Shown: positions 37,585-47,395, counted from the first letter of the stretch. The stretch: 64,000 bases of DNA from Planctomycetota bacterium (GCA_014237855.1 JABACD010000014.1:26951-90950); one strand, 5' to 3'. Made by a program: numbers and translations. The notes: generated by a model from the sequence alone, not told the origin.

Positions 37585-39495
37585 TCAACCCCCGGCTGAA
37601 TCACCCTTTCGGTAGACCCGCATGATGCCGCGCCCGAAGAGGTTTGGAGAGCTGAATACCAGCTCGAATCCCGGGATCTCCCCGGAGACCCTCAGGTCGG
37701 GGTGGCAGAAGTTGAAGTAGGGGGTGCGAGGGTCCGGCATCTGATTCGGTTTGGGCTCGATCCCCGCCACATAGGCGTTGTTACGCCAGAACTCCTGATT
37801 GGTGAGAACGAAGCGGCAATCGTTCTCGTCCAGGAGCGCTCGGAAGCCCTCGAGATCTCCATTCATGAACTCGTCCATGAACGTCTCGATTCGCCGCCGG
37901 CTGCTGGTGGTCTCGTACTTGGGCTGCACGAGCATTGGATTGCGAGAGTGAGCCAGAACCGCGGTGCCTGTCAGGAAGTCCGAGCAAATTGGCTCATCGG
38001 CCGGGATGTTCTGGTCGATCCAGCTCAGGACCTCGGCCAGCTCCTGGCCCGATTGGACGGGCTGATACCAGGGGCATTGGTAGCTCGTGATCCAGTTGTA
38101 GAAGCCGGGTAGCTGGTAGCCGAGGAAGAGCACCAGGACCAAGGCCTGGGCGGGGGCGCTGCGGAGACGCTCCAGGGCTACTGCGGCAACAACCGGCACC
38201 AGTAGAGCTGGCAGTACGACGGTGCGGCGAACGAGCAAGGCTGCGACGACTCCGCCGATGATCAGAGCCACCAGGCACATGAGCCGCGGATCTCCGGCTC
38301 CCCGGATCCACCCGCGCGCACCCCAGACGAGGCACACCAGGAGTACCACGAGGGATGCTCCAAAGGCCCCATGGAAGTAGGTCCAGTCCGGCGTGGAGAA
38401 GGGGCCCTGCCAGAGAAGACGCGTGTCGAAGGACAGGTTCGTCGGGTCCTGGGGGAGCTGACCAAGATGGGCTAGCTTCGAGCTCATCAGCTCGAAGACG
38501 TGAGAGTAGTCGGCGCGACCTCCGCCGGTGAGCCAGGACAGGCCGAAGGAGGCTGCCACCAGGGCGATCAGGGTGATTGGAGCCGAGAGCCGAACCCACC
38601 TCGTCGAGGTGCCCTCTCTCTTCTCCATCTGGGCCGCGGACCAGAGCGCCAGGACGAAGAGGACGGGCAGGCTGAACAGGAACCCCTTGGCGAGGAGCAC
38701 CGGAACCAGGAGGCTTCCCAGGACGATTGTGATGGGAAACACCCAGGCGTTCTCATGGGCCAGCGGATTCTGCCCCGAGCGCAGGAACCAGAAGAGGATG
38801 ACAGCCGCCTCGATGGTCAGCATGAAGCCCATCGCATGCCAGGTGGCGGCTGCAAGGACGAAGAACAGTGCCGCCCAGAACACCGAGAGTCGCGTGCGTA
38901 CTCGCAGGGCACGAACAAGCAAGTACAGGTGCAGCGACAGCCACGGAATGCTGAAGTCCTCGCGGATGAGAACGAAGCCGACCGTGCGATAGTTTCCCTG
39001 GAGAATCAGGTAGATCCCGGCGGCGAGCATCGCCCAGCCCACCCGGCGCCCGCTGAGCTCGTATCCAAGTCCAAAGACCCCGAGTACTGAGAGGCTGGCG
39101 CAGAGGGCCATCAACCAGAGCGCAACGATGTGCAGGGGGGTTGCGTCGCCGAACAGCAGATAGGCCCAGGCCACGGCGAATTCCTGGCCCACGGAGAACA
39201 TCGCCGGGATATCGCTCTCTCCGGGGTACTCGATGTTCGGATCAGCCCTGAAGTCCTGTGGTGGAAGTCCACCCGAGTCGACTATGCGCTCGGTGATGTA
39301 GAAGAGTAGCCCTGGATCGCTCTTCAACATGGAGCTGGGCTCCTGCGGGTTGAAGCCCGGGTCGTTCAGGGTCATCTGGACTCTGAGGTACGAACCCGCA
39401 GCGACAGCCAGTAGCAAGAAGGCCACGATCCCGAGACGGGCGATCCAGGGAGATCTGGTCTCCACGGGCTGCTCTTCGGCTGAATCCAGCGCCAT
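37585..39495 (-). CDS. STT3/PMT-like polytopic membrane glycosyltransferase
   Basis: About 636 residues from the ATG at 39495 (a TTG 12 codons upstream is also open). Twelve or so hydrophobic segments. The first loop (LKSDPGLLFYITERIVDSGGLPPQDF) and the second loop with DFSIPWLSLHLYLLVR resemble oligosaccharyltransferase STT3 or its distant GT-C relatives. The C-terminal soluble part starts LSWIDQNIPADEPICSDFLTG, comparable to the WL...NTP...V...WDYG region of STT3/AglB, but the WWDYG signature itself is not present. So oligosaccharide transfer is a low-certainty suggestion. It is the first gene of the four-gene operon. Confidence 0.7.
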   Translation of the reverse strand: MALDSAEEQPVETRSPWIARLGIVAFLLLAVAAGSYLRVQMTLNDPGFNPQEPSSMLKSDPGLLFYITERIVDSGGLPPQDFRADPNIEYPGESDIPAMFSVGQEFAVAWAYLLFGDATPLHIVALWLMALCASLSVLGVFGLGYELSGRRVGWAMLAAGIYLILQGNYRTVGFVLIREDFSIPWLSLHLYLLVRALRVRTRLSVFWAALFFVLAAATWHAMGFMLTIEAAVILFWFLRSGQNPLAHENAWVFPITIVLGSLLVPVLLAKGFLFSLPVLFVLALWSAAQMEKREGTSTRWVRLSAPITLIALVAASFGLSWLTGGGRADYSHVFELMSSKLAHLGQLPQDPTNLSFDTRLLWQGPFSTPDWTYFHGAFGASLVVLLVCLVWGARGWIRGAGDPRLMCLVALIIGGVVAALLVRRTVVLPALLVPVVAAVALERLRSAPAQALVLVLFLGYQLPGFYNWITSYQCPWYQPVQSGQELAEVLSWIDQNIPADEPICSDFLTGTAVLAHSRNPMLVQPKYETTSSRRRIETFMDEFMNGDLEGFRALLDENDCRFVLTNQEFWRNNAYVAGIEPKPNQMPDPRTPYFNFCHPDLRVSGEIPGFELVFSSPNLFGRGIMRVYRKGDSAGG

Positions 39496-39588
39496 CGTTG
39501 TCCGCTCGTTCACGGGCGAGATGGTACCCAATTCACCATCAAGGTTAGGGATCGGAGACTGGCGAATGCAGGGCTATACTCGTCTGCC

Positions 39589-41007
39589 ATGTTTCGCCGG
39601 GAATTGTTGGAGAGCTGGAAGAATCGAGCACCCCAGGTAGCCATGGGGCTCGCCCTCGGCCTGTGCTGGGGGTGCGGTGCTGATGAGGCCCGGGAGACTC
39701 CACGCAACCTGCTCTTTGTCGTGTGGGATACGACTCGGGCCGATCACCTGGGCTGCTACGGCTACTCGAGACGAGAGACCTCGCCGACCCTGGATCGCCT
39801 GGCCGAGCAGGGCCTGCTCTTCACCCGCGCCTATTCTCACTCCACTCTGACGCCCGTCTCCGCTGGCTCTTTCCTGAGCGGGACCCTGCCCTATCGCCAT
39901 GGAGTGCGGAGCCTCTTCATGGTTGGCAAGGAATCCCTCGACCAGGATATCCCCTCGCTGTTCGAGCTTCTGGGGACAGCGGGTCGCAAGACAGCAGCCT
40001 TCGTCAGCGCCAAGCCGATGGGGCGGCAATACGCGCTGGACCGGGGCTTCGAGCTCTACGACGATGACTGGAGTCGCACCAGGGAGCTGTACGGAATCGA
40101 GCGGTTCGGTGACGCACCCCAGCGGCCGGCCGACGCGACTACTGAGCTGGCCCTGGGCTGGCTCGAGGAGAATGGCTCGATGCCATTCGCCCTGATGGTG
40201 CACCTGTTCGATGCTCATGACTCATCCTTCGTTCCTCCGGAGAGCTTCCTGGCCGAACACCTGAGCTTCTCGGTTCCGCCCGGTCTCGGGCGCAACCCCA
40301 GCCGCTTTCCCCTGAGGGACGTCGAGGAGGCGAGAGAGCTCTACGATACGGAGATCCTCTTCATGGACACGCAGCTCGCCCGATTGCTCGCAGAGCTGGA
40401 GCGGCTAGGTGTTCGTGATCAGACCCTGGTGGTCGTTCTGGCTGACCATGGTGAGTCCTTTGGAGAGCATGGCTACTTCACTCACGGTTGGCTCTCTGAG
40501 GAGCAATTGCGGGTCCCAATCGTGTTCCAGGGGCCAGGCATTGTTGCGGGCGAGAAGCTGGAGGACCGAGTTCGGACGGTGGACATCTTCCCGACCGTGG
40601 CTGAGCTCTTCGATCTCTCCGTTCCCGAGGGCCTGGACGGAGCCAGTGTGCTGGACTTGCTGCTGCACGGGGACGATCCGCTTGAGCGTGAGGTGTATGC
40701 GGAGGTGCATCACGCCCCGGGAGATCCCCGCGGCCGTGAGCCGGAGATGTACACGCTGGTCGTCGGCCCGTGGAAGTACATCCATCGCCCGGCCACCGGC
40801 AAGCACGAGCTCTATCAGCTCTCAGAGGATCCAGGTGAGGTCGAGAACCGATTCGATCAAGAGCCTGAGATTGCGGGACGTCTCCTTGCGCAGCTCATAG
40901 CGCGCGGTGCCCTCGGCGGGGGAGCAGTAAGCCTTGAGGGACTCTCCCAGGAAACACTTGAGGAGCTTCAAGCCCTCGGCTACCTGGGCGATATCCAGGA
41001 CGAGTAG
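39589..41007 (+). CDS. sulfatase-superfamily lipoprotein
   Basis: 472 residues with a lipobox in LALGLCWGC. The metal-binding start is RNLLFVVWDTTRADHLGCYGY, the nucleophile region HSTLTPVSAGSFLSGTLPYRHG (Thr-Pro, no Cys or Arg as in C-x-P-S-R), and VLADHGESFGEHGYFTHGWLSEEQLRVP the second metal site. The C-terminal region ends in LEELQALGYLGDIQDE. It is transcribed divergently from the STT3-like gene, with the two promoters sharing a gap of about 93 bases. The altered nucleophile again makes true sulfatase activity uncertain. Confidence 0.88.
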   Translation: MFRRELLESWKNRAPQVAMGLALGLCWGCGADEARETPRNLLFVVWDTTRADHLGCYGYSRRETSPTLDRLAEQGLLFTRAYSHSTLTPVSAGSFLSGTLPYRHGVRSLFMVGKESLDQDIPSLFELLGTAGRKTAAFVSAKPMGRQYALDRGFELYDDDWSRTRELYGIERFGDAPQRPADATTELALGWLEENGSMPFALMVHLFDAHDSSFVPPESFLAEHLSFSVPPGLGRNPSRFPLRDVEEARELYDTEILFMDTQLARLLAELERLGVRDQTLVVVLADHGESFGEHGYFTHGWLSEEQLRVPIVFQGPGIVAGEKLEDRVRTVDIFPTVAELFDLSVPEGLDGASVLDLLLHGDDPLEREVYAEVHHAPGDPRGREPEMYTLVVGPWKYIHRPATGKHELYQLSEDPGEVENRFDQEPEIAGRLLAQLIARGALGGGAVSLEGLSQETLEELQALGYLGDIQDE

Positions 41008-41034
41008 GCCACCACAGCCCGGGTTCATGGTGGC
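41008..41034 (+). terminator. hairpin after the sulfatase-like gene
   Basis: GCCACCA (41008-41014) pairs with TGGTGGC (41028-41034) directly after the TAG stop. The loop is 13 bases and no T tract follows, so terminator function is likely but not certain. Confidence 0.4.
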
Positions 41035-41096
41035 TGGGCATTCCCTCAAGTCCAGGTCTTCGCAGGGCTCCGGGAGCGAGAGCGGGGCTGTGACCT

Positions 41097-41531
41097 CTAG
41101 ACTCTTCGCCAGCGTACTGGGGCCATGAAGGCCGAGGCGATTACCAGCAGGGCGAAGAGGACGTAGCAGACGCTGAGCGTCTGAAGGTCGAGCTCGACGT
41201 GCACGATCCTGTGAGCCCAGTGTCCGAGAAAGCTGGCCTGGTCGATGGGTTGGTTTCCAATTGCACGGAGCTCGTTCTCCCAGGTCGTCAGGGGACAGAA
41301 CTCGCCCATGGCTGCAATGGTGGCGACCGCGAGCATGATCAACAGGTGCAGGCCTCGAAACCAGCGGTTGCCAATCCAGCGCCACCCAAGGGCTCTCCCT
41401 GCGAGGATCAGAAACTCGCCGCCCACGAGAAAAATCACCACTGCGAAGTGAATCAGGACCATTGCGTCGGCGAGAACCAGAGCTGTCTGGGGATCTCGCG
41501 GCAGCCAGGAATCGAGGATCAAAGGGGTCAT
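41097..41531 (-). CDS. DUF2784-family membrane protein
   Basis: 144 residues with four hydrophobic segments. The conserved family stretch EFCPLTTWENELR is present, as are an N-terminal LADAMVLIHFAVVIFLVGGEFLIL and the His-containing FLGHWAHRIVHV. The DUF2784 function is unknown; members are small inner-membrane proteins. The ATG at 41531 gives the usual length. It is a single gene facing the sulfatase-like gene, separated by about 90 bases. Confidence 0.85.
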   Translation of the reverse strand: MTPLILDSWLPRDPQTALVLADAMVLIHFAVVIFLVGGEFLILAGRALGWRWIGNRWFRGLHLLIMLAVATIAAMGEFCPLTTWENELRAIGNQPIDQASFLGHWAHRIVHVELDLQTLSVCYVLFALLVIASAFMAPVRWRRV

Positions 41532-41693
41532 TGGGGGTCAGAGTTCGTGGTGGCTGGCGGGACCCAGGAATTCAGGCGCCCAGGGAGGTTGGAGCTTCTT
41601 CCAGGAGACTCATTTACGCAGCAGAAACAGATCATCGGTTAGGATAGCGGATCGAAATTCCATCGAGTCTTTCCCTCTCCCCAGGAACTGCCC

Positions 41694-44267
41694 GTGTTCA
41701 CCTCTCAACTGAGCTGCCTTGCTATCGCCGGAATCTGCCTTCTGGCTTCACCTTCTATAGCCCACGACGATGACCCCAAGATTCTGGACCGTCAGGCACC
41801 CTACGTGGGGCCCGGATTCAGACCCGCTGCTCACCTCGCCGGCGGTAGCTTGGCAGGTCAGACGAATATCCAGGGCACTGCGGTCGGTGGCAGGATGCTC
41901 CTGGGTACTCTGGACGATAGCCACGTCCAGTTCCCTTCGAGTGGCATGCAGCTACTCTCGTGGCTCCCGCTCAAGGAGCTGAGCCCAGGGGCCTTCACCG
42001 GCAATGACTGCTGGGGCTACGTCTCTCCATCCGGTCGCGAGTACGCGATGATTGGGCTCTCCAACGGTACGGCATTCGTCGAGATCACCTCGCCCTCCGA
42101 TCCCGTCCTGGTGGAGCACCTGCCCGGTGAATTGAGCCTGTGGCGGGACGTCAAGATCTTCGAGAACTACGCGTACATCGTCAGCGAAGGCGGCGGGGGT
42201 ATTCAGGTGGTGAACCTGAACCAGATCGACAATGGAGTGGTAAACCTCCAGAACACGATCTTCTCCGGTGGGAACTCGGACTCTCATAACGTCGCGATCG
42301 ACACTGACTCCGGCTACTTGTATCGCTGTGGTGGAGGCTCGAACCAGGGGCTACGTGTCTACAACCTGAACAACAACCCGGCCTCCCCTCAGTACGTGGG
42401 ATCGTGGAATCAGCGCTACGTTCACGACGTCCAGGTCGTTACTTACGTTGGCGGGCCCTACAACAACCGGCAAATTGCATTTGCATGCAGCGGGTTTGGA
42501 AATGGCGGCAGCTCAACGGGGTTGACAATCATCGATGTCACCAACAAGAACAACATGTTCGTGCGCTCCCAGCACTTCTACCCCGACGGGCGCTACTCAC
42601 ACCAGGCATGGCTCTCACCGGACCGCAGTACGCTGTTCTTGAACGACGAGCTTGATGAGAACGGGACTACCCCCACGACGACGATCGTCATCGATGTGCA
42701 GGACCTGAACTCTCCGAGCAACCTGGGAACCTTCACCAATGGAAACGGCGCGATCGGTCACAACCTGTACACCCTTGGTGATCGGGTCTTCGAGGCCAAC
42801 TACCGCAGCGGTATTCGTATCTTCGAGTCCCCGAACCCTCCGGCGGCTACCGAGGTTGCTTACTTCGATACCTGGCCTGGTGACGACGACGACAGTTTCA
42901 ATGGTCTATGGAGCTGTTACCCCTACTTCCCCAGTGGATTGGTGATCGGGAGCGACCTCGAGCGTGGACTGTTTGTCTGGTATGTCGGCGAACCCAAGCT
43001 GACCTTCGACATCGTTGGAGGAGCTCCAGATCTGATCTCACCCGGTGGGGAGTCGCTCTCCATTCAGATCAGCGAGGAGACCTCTGGTGATCTTCAGTCT
43101 GGTACCGCGAAGCTCTACTACGACGCTGGTCAGGGCATCGTGGAGGTTCCTCTCACGAGCCAGGGAGGCGGGAACTATCAGGCCCAGTTCCCCGCGCTAC
43201 CCTGCGGGACTCGATTCAACTGGTTCCTCGGAGCACGCTCGACTGATGGGGTCCTCTGGACTCTTCCGCGGGAGGCGCCTTACAACAACTTTGATGGCCT
43301 GGCAGTCGAAGGTGAAATCGTCGCCTACTCCGATGACATGGAGACGGACACAGGCTGGACTGCTGGTGATCCAGCAGACACGGCAACTGCTGGCTTCTGG
43401 ACTCTTGGCGACCCGGTTGCCAATGCCGCGGGTACGGATGACGACCACACGCCCAACGGCACTCTCTGCTGGTTGACGGGCCCTGCAGGTGATGTTGACG
43501 GAGGGTTTGTAACCCTGACATCTCCCGCCTACGACCTCACGGGTCTTGGCGATCCCTACCTCAGCTTCTGGCTTTGGTTCCGTCGAGACGGTGAAGCTCA
43601 GGGCGTTGACCAGTGCCGCATCTCTGTCTCCGGGGACGGTGGCGCGACCTGGGTACTGATGGAGCGAATCAAGGAGGTCCCGCCCGAGATCGACGGATCC
43701 TGGATGCACAAGGTCTATCGCCTCAACGATTGGATCTCGACTGGCGCGGACGTGCGCTTGCGAGTCGAAGCTCAGGAGGAAAACCTGGACACTGTTGTTG
43801 AAGCAATGGTCGATGACCTCCGAATTACTCAGAGCGTCTGTGGATGCTCGATCACGACCTATTGCAGCTCCTCACTGAATTCGGTCGGAACGGCCGCGCA
43901 GATCTCGTCCAGTGGTACTGCGGAGGTAGGTCAGAACAACTTCACCCTGGAGGTAACCGGGGCGGTACCAGGGAACATGGGCCTGTTCTTCTACGGTCCC
44001 GACGAGGCTCAGCTCCCCCTGGCGGACGGAACCCTGTGTGTCGCTGGCGGTGCGGTTGGCATCCAGCGCCTCCAACCGCCATTGATGCTGAGTGGAGGTG
44101 GCGCAGCCAGCCGCTATGTGGATCTGGGGCTGCCGCCGGCAAATGCCGGAGACGGAGCCATCAGTGCAGGCTCCACCTGGCACTTCCAGTTCTGGTATCG
44201 CGACCCCCTGGGCGGGCCCGGAGGGTCAAACCTCTCCAATGCGCTGAAGGTCGTGTTCTGCCCCTGA
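41694..44267 (+). CDS. choice-of-anchor-B family secreted beta-propeller protein
   Basis: 857 residues from a GTG start with an AGGA ribosome site seven bases before it. A signal peptide ends near LASPSIAHD. Residues about 60-430 form an LVIVD-type propeller (IGLSNGTAFVEITSPSDPVLVEHL; VRSQHFYPDGRYSHQAWLSPD; GHNLYTLGDRVFEANYRSGI) characteristic of choice-of-anchor B. Residues about 545-720 look like a carbohydrate-binding-type beta sandwich (SPAYDLTGLGDPYLSFWLWF). The last 140 residues (TYCSSSLNSVGTAAQISSSG ... NMGLFFYG ... STWHFQFWYRD) match a C-terminal domain that I associate with exported planctomycete proteins and that may act in sorting. No catalytic residues are visible. Confidence 0.85.
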   Translation: MFTSQLSCLAIAGICLLASPSIAHDDDPKILDRQAPYVGPGFRPAAHLAGGSLAGQTNIQGTAVGGRMLLGTLDDSHVQFPSSGMQLLSWLPLKELSPGAFTGNDCWGYVSPSGREYAMIGLSNGTAFVEITSPSDPVLVEHLPGELSLWRDVKIFENYAYIVSEGGGGIQVVNLNQIDNGVVNLQNTIFSGGNSDSHNVAIDTDSGYLYRCGGGSNQGLRVYNLNNNPASPQYVGSWNQRYVHDVQVVTYVGGPYNNRQIAFACSGFGNGGSSTGLTIIDVTNKNNMFVRSQHFYPDGRYSHQAWLSPDRSTLFLNDELDENGTTPTTTIVIDVQDLNSPSNLGTFTNGNGAIGHNLYTLGDRVFEANYRSGIRIFESPNPPAATEVAYFDTWPGDDDDSFNGLWSCYPYFPSGLVIGSDLERGLFVWYVGEPKLTFDIVGGAPDLISPGGESLSIQISEETSGDLQSGTAKLYYDAGQGIVEVPLTSQGGGNYQAQFPALPCGTRFNWFLGARSTDGVLWTLPREAPYNNFDGLAVEGEIVAYSDDMETDTGWTAGDPADTATAGFWTLGDPVANAAGTDDDHTPNGTLCWLTGPAGDVDGGFVTLTSPAYDLTGLGDPYLSFWLWFRRDGEAQGVDQCRISVSGDGGATWVLMERIKEVPPEIDGSWMHKVYRLNDWISTGADVRLRVEAQEENLDTVVEAMVDDLRITQSVCGCSITTYCSSSLNSVGTAAQISSSGTAEVGQNNFTLEVTGAVPGNMGLFFYGPDEAQLPLADGTLCVAGGAVGIQRLQPPLMLSGGGAASRYVDLGLPPANAGDGAISAGSTWHFQFWYRDPLGGPGGSNLSNALKVVFCP

Positions 44268-44436
44268 GCAGCCTCTTGGGCTGAATCTCGAAGCCGGTGT
44301 GCCCGGCGCAAGCGAGGCGATCTGCTCTCGGCCATGGTCGGAGCGGGTCGTCCTTCATTTGAAGAAGCATCCGCTCCGCAGGTGTGCCCATGCGTGCTCC
44401 CCGTATCCTGTTCGGGAGCAGCCTTCCAGTATTCGA

Positions 44437-45381
44437 ATGTGTCCCTCAAACCCCACGCCCACCGAAGTTCGAATCCCCGCACGACTATCGGGGAAGCGTC
44501 TCGACTTGATCTTGGCCGAGCTGTTTCCAGATCGCTCGAAGGCAGCCCTGCAGAAGCTGGTACGTAGGGGGGCCGTTGAGGTCGATGGGCGACGGGTACT
44601 GCGCTCCAACATCAAGCCTGGCCCGCGTGCTCGACTGACGCTTCGGCTCGACGGCCCAGAAACCATCAGCTCGGGCTTCGAGTTGAAGTTGCTCCACGAG
44701 GATGAGGCGATCCTGGTATTCGACAAGCCGGCTGGACTACTCACCCACAGCAAGAGTAGAGGCGAGGAGAAGAGCCTGTCCGACTTCGCCGTGGATCGAT
44801 TTGGTCGTCTCCCTCTCCTGATGGGAGAGGAGCGGCCAGGAATCGTTCATCGGCTTGATCGGGAGACGAGTGGCGTGATCGTGCTGGCACGCACAGGAGA
44901 AGCAATGGAGAGATTGCGCAGCCAGTTCCGAGCCAGGGAAGTCCGCAAGGAGTACACGGCCTTGGCTCACGGCGCTCCTCTGGAGGAGAGCCTCGAGCTG
45001 CGGTGGGATATCGGGCCTGACGAGGGAAGACCTGATCGTCAGCGCCGCTTTCCAGCAGGTCAGGCAAGGAGTGCAGAAACCCTGGTGGAGCTTGGCGAGA
45101 GGTTTGGTGACTGCTCCTTGCTGTGTTGCCGACCTCTGACTGGACGTCGGCACCAGATTCGAGTTCACCTCCACGCTGCCGGTCTGCCGATCATCGCTGA
45201 CAAGGTCTACGGCGCAAAGCATGCTCCGCCGCTGGCCCAGGGAGCGCCCCGAACAGAGTTCCACTGCCTGCACGCCTCGCGACTCGAGTTTCGCCATCCA
45301 CAAACCGGCGAGACCGTTATCTTCGAGTCGCCCCTGCGCGACGAGATGCTCACGCTCCTGAACTGGTTGAGGCGCTCCTGA
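44437..45381 (+). CDS. RluA-family 23S rRNA/tRNA pseudouridine synthase
   Basis: About 314 residues from the ATG at 44437. An N-terminal S4-like domain (LSGKRLDLILAELFPDRSKAALQKLVRRGAVEVDG) precedes the synthase domain. The catalytic motif is IVHRLDRETSGVIVLARTG with its Asp, and RPLTGRRHQIRVHLHAAGLPIIADKVYG is the usual second signature. It isomerises specific uridines in structural RNA; which one cannot be told from sequence. The longer frame from 44299 is rejected because the extra 46 residues do not resemble the family. It converges on the sirtuin gene. Confidence 0.93.
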   Translation: MCPSNPTPTEVRIPARLSGKRLDLILAELFPDRSKAALQKLVRRGAVEVDGRRVLRSNIKPGPRARLTLRLDGPETISSGFELKLLHEDEAILVFDKPAGLLTHSKSRGEEKSLSDFAVDRFGRLPLLMGEERPGIVHRLDRETSGVIVLARTGEAMERLRSQFRAREVRKEYTALAHGAPLEESLELRWDIGPDEGRPDRQRRFPAGQARSAETLVELGERFGDCSLLCCRPLTGRRHQIRVHLHAAGLPIIADKVYGAKHAPPLAQGAPRTEFHCLHASRLEFRHPQTGETVIFESPLRDEMLTLLNWLRRS

Positions 45382-45399
45382 ACCTGGTAGATTTGCTAG

Positions 45400-46119
45400 C
45401 TATTCAGCTCCAATCTCTGTCAGTAGTTCCTCAAGGAGTTCAGGTAAGACCTCTGCAGCGCGGCCTTCCACGTAGCGGTCCTCTGGTGTGAGGTTCCCTG
45501 GCTGCTCCAGACTGTTGATGATCGTGACGGCGCCCTCGGCGCGAGCGATCTCGAGGAATCCTGCAGCAGGATAGACTGCTCCGCTTGTACCGATTGCCAG
45601 GAACAGCGTGCAGCCAGCCATGGCGTCCTCGATCGCACTCATGTGAAAGGGCATCTCGCCGAACCAGACAATATCTGGGCGTAGCCGGGGGTATTCGCAC
45701 CGGGGACAGGGGATGAACCGGTTTGGATCGAGGCCTTGAAGATCGCGACATCGAGCTCCGCAGGCCTCGCAGCGAAGCGATGCCAGCTCACCATGCATGT
45801 GCAGCGGGGTGGAACCAGCCCGCTCGTGGAGGTCATCAACGTTCTGTGTGACCAACACGAAGGGTATGCAGCGTCTCTTCAGCTGTAGCTCGAAGGCGGC
45901 AAGTGCTCGATGCGCGGCGTTTGGCTGGACCCTGCTCAGTGCAGCTCGACGCATCTGGTAGAAGCGCCAGACCTGGGCCGGATCCAAACTCCATGCTTCA
46001 GGCGTGGCTACATCCTCAACTTGCCTTCCCTCCCAGAGTCCTCCCGGACCTCGAAAGGTAGCCAGGCCGGAGTCGGCGGAAGCTCCGGCTCCCGTCAGGA
46101 TCACGATGGAATCAGCCAT
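45400..46119 (-). CDS. cobB: Sir2-family NAD-dependent protein deacylase
   Basis: 239 residues. NAD site: ILTGAGASADSGLATFRGPGGLW. Catalytic His: TQNVDDLHERAGS followed by LHMHGEL. Zinc site: two Cys pairs in LRCEACG and PCPRCEY. WRFYQMRR contains the Tyr-x-x-Arg that recognises succinyl or malonyl lysine in class III sirtuins, so desuccinylase as well as deacetylase activity is likely. It is a stand-alone gene, facing the RluA gene with 18 bases between stops. Confidence 0.94.
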   Translation of the reverse strand: MADSIVILTGAGASADSGLATFRGPGGLWEGRQVEDVATPEAWSLDPAQVWRFYQMRRAALSRVQPNAAHRALAAFELQLKRRCIPFVLVTQNVDDLHERAGSTPLHMHGELASLRCEACGARCRDLQGLDPNRFIPCPRCEYPRLRPDIVWFGEMPFHMSAIEDAMAGCTLFLAIGTSGAVYPAAGFLEIARAEGAVTIINSLEQPGNLTPEDRYVEGRAAEVLPELLEELLTEIGAE

Positions 46120-46282
46120 GTAAACAATCGTGAGAGTTCCGACTCGAGTAATGGCTCACGCACAGGAACTGTCTAGGTTGGATGTCCAGAAGGGTCTGCT
46201 CGTTGGAAGGCTCTTGGAAGCCCGCTCATTCTAGCAGCGGTGGCGGAAGCGCCCCCTGCCAGACCAATTCACTGAACAATGC

Positions 46283-46777
46283 ATGAGGGTTCACAGGAAT
46301 ACAGTCGCTGCTGCCGTCCTGTTCATCTGCGCCTGCTCGAGTCCTACGAGTAGATCAGAGTCCGCAGAGCTAAGAGAAGAGACTGCTCGTACCAAGCTCT
46401 ATCAGCTGTCATGGCTAGCGGGTGACTGGCGTATGGAACGGGCCGATGGCTATACGGAAGAGTGCTGGCTGCCGGCCCAGGGAGGCGTGATGCTGGGATT
46501 GGGTTTTTCAGTCGATGCGGAGAAGATGAAGTCCTTTGAGTACCTACGTATCGAGACCCGCGGAGATTCATTGGTCTACGTGGCCAGCCCCAACGGTGAA
46601 GGCCCCAGCATTGAATTCTCCCTGACCGACCTGACCCTAACTGGGGTTTTGTTCGAAAATCCGGATCACAGCTTCCCGAATTGGATCTGTTACCAACTCG
46701 TGAGTCCGGAATCGGTTGTGGCAACTATCGGTGGAGAGACGGGGACGATCGAGTTTTGCTACGTCCGAAAGGATTGA
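46283..46777 (+). CDS. DUF6265-like lipoprotein
   Basis: 164 residues with signal and lipobox AVLFICAC. After the signal, LYQLSWLAGDWRMERADGY and EECWLPAQGGVMLGLGFSV match the pattern of DUF6265 proteins, beta-barrel-like domains of unknown function. A further conserved-looking stretch is SFEYLRIETRGDSLVYVASPNG. The call rests on pattern recognition of the W-L-A-G-x-W and E-x-W-L-P motifs. It stands alone between the sirtuin and the winged-helix-like gene. Confidence 0.75.
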   Translation: MRVHRNTVAAAVLFICACSSPTSRSESAELREETARTKLYQLSWLAGDWRMERADGYTEECWLPAQGGVMLGLGFSVDAEKMKSFEYLRIETRGDSLVYVASPNGEGPSIEFSLTDLTLTGVLFENPDHSFPNWICYQLVSPESVVATIGGETGTIEFCYVRKD

Positions 46778-46906
46778 TCTTCTCTCCTCAGGCTCCGGGC
46801 TCTCACTTGAATTACCTAGCTACTAGAAGAGGGGTAGAGAGGAGAAAGATTGTTAGACTCACGGCGCTCGCATCCTCCCCTTGCTTCATGAACCGATTGG
46901 GATGTA

Positions 46907-47395
46907 ATGCCGAAGAATTCGATAGACGATCAAATACAAGAGCGAATCAATTGCTTTGTTGATGAGCTAAGTGGCCTTATGCGGAATGCGGCTCTGGAGG
47001 CCGTTCAGCAGGCTCTTGGAGGCGATGGTGGTTCAAGTCGGGCCCTGGCCTCCAAGCGGATCTCCGTTCGGCCTGGCAAAAGGCCCAAGAAGCCGGGACA
47101 GCGAGTGCGCCGCACCAACGCAGACCTGGAGGCGGACAAGGCGGCACTTGCTGCGTATGTCACGGCTAATCCCGGGCAGCGCCTGGAGGAGATTGCAGAT
47201 GGTTTGGCTATTTCCTCGAAGGATCTCAAGCGACCAGCACTGCTGTTGCTTGGCGAGCGTGCCCTTCGCAAGGAAGGCGAGAGGCGTGGGACCCGCTATT
47301 TCTCCAACGATCGCGGCAATAGTCGAGCTGGCACAAGGAAGAAAGAGTCCAAGGCAGGCAAGGCAAGAAAGAAGTCCAGCCGCAAGAGGGCTTGA
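46907..47395 (+). CDS. basic winged-helix-like protein with Lys-rich tail
   Basis: 162 residues. Residues about 1-40 form a helix (DDQIQERINCFVDELSGLMRNAALEAV). Residues 41-70 are a basic linker. Residues about 70-130 look like a small winged-helix domain (LAAYVTANPGQRLEEIADGLAISSKDLKRPALLLLGE ... RRGTRYF). The tail is nearly all K, R, S and A. The arrangement recalls DNA-binding proteins of delta-proteobacteria and planctomycetes. A role in nucleoid or transcription control is likely, but no target is known. A strong hairpin follows. Confidence 0.75.
   Translation: MPKNSIDDQIQERINCFVDELSGLMRNAALEAVQQALGGDGGSSRALASKRISVRPGKRPKKPGQRVRRTNADLEADKAALAAYVTANPGQRLEEIADGLAISSKDLKRPALLLLGERALRKEGERRGTRYFSNDRGNSRAGTRKKESKAGKARKKSSRKRA

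Noticed and set aside
44460..44495. GTTCGAATCCCCG resembling a tRNA T-arm
   Set aside because: The flanking bases do not pair as a T stem and the sequence encodes the N-terminus of the RluA-type protein.
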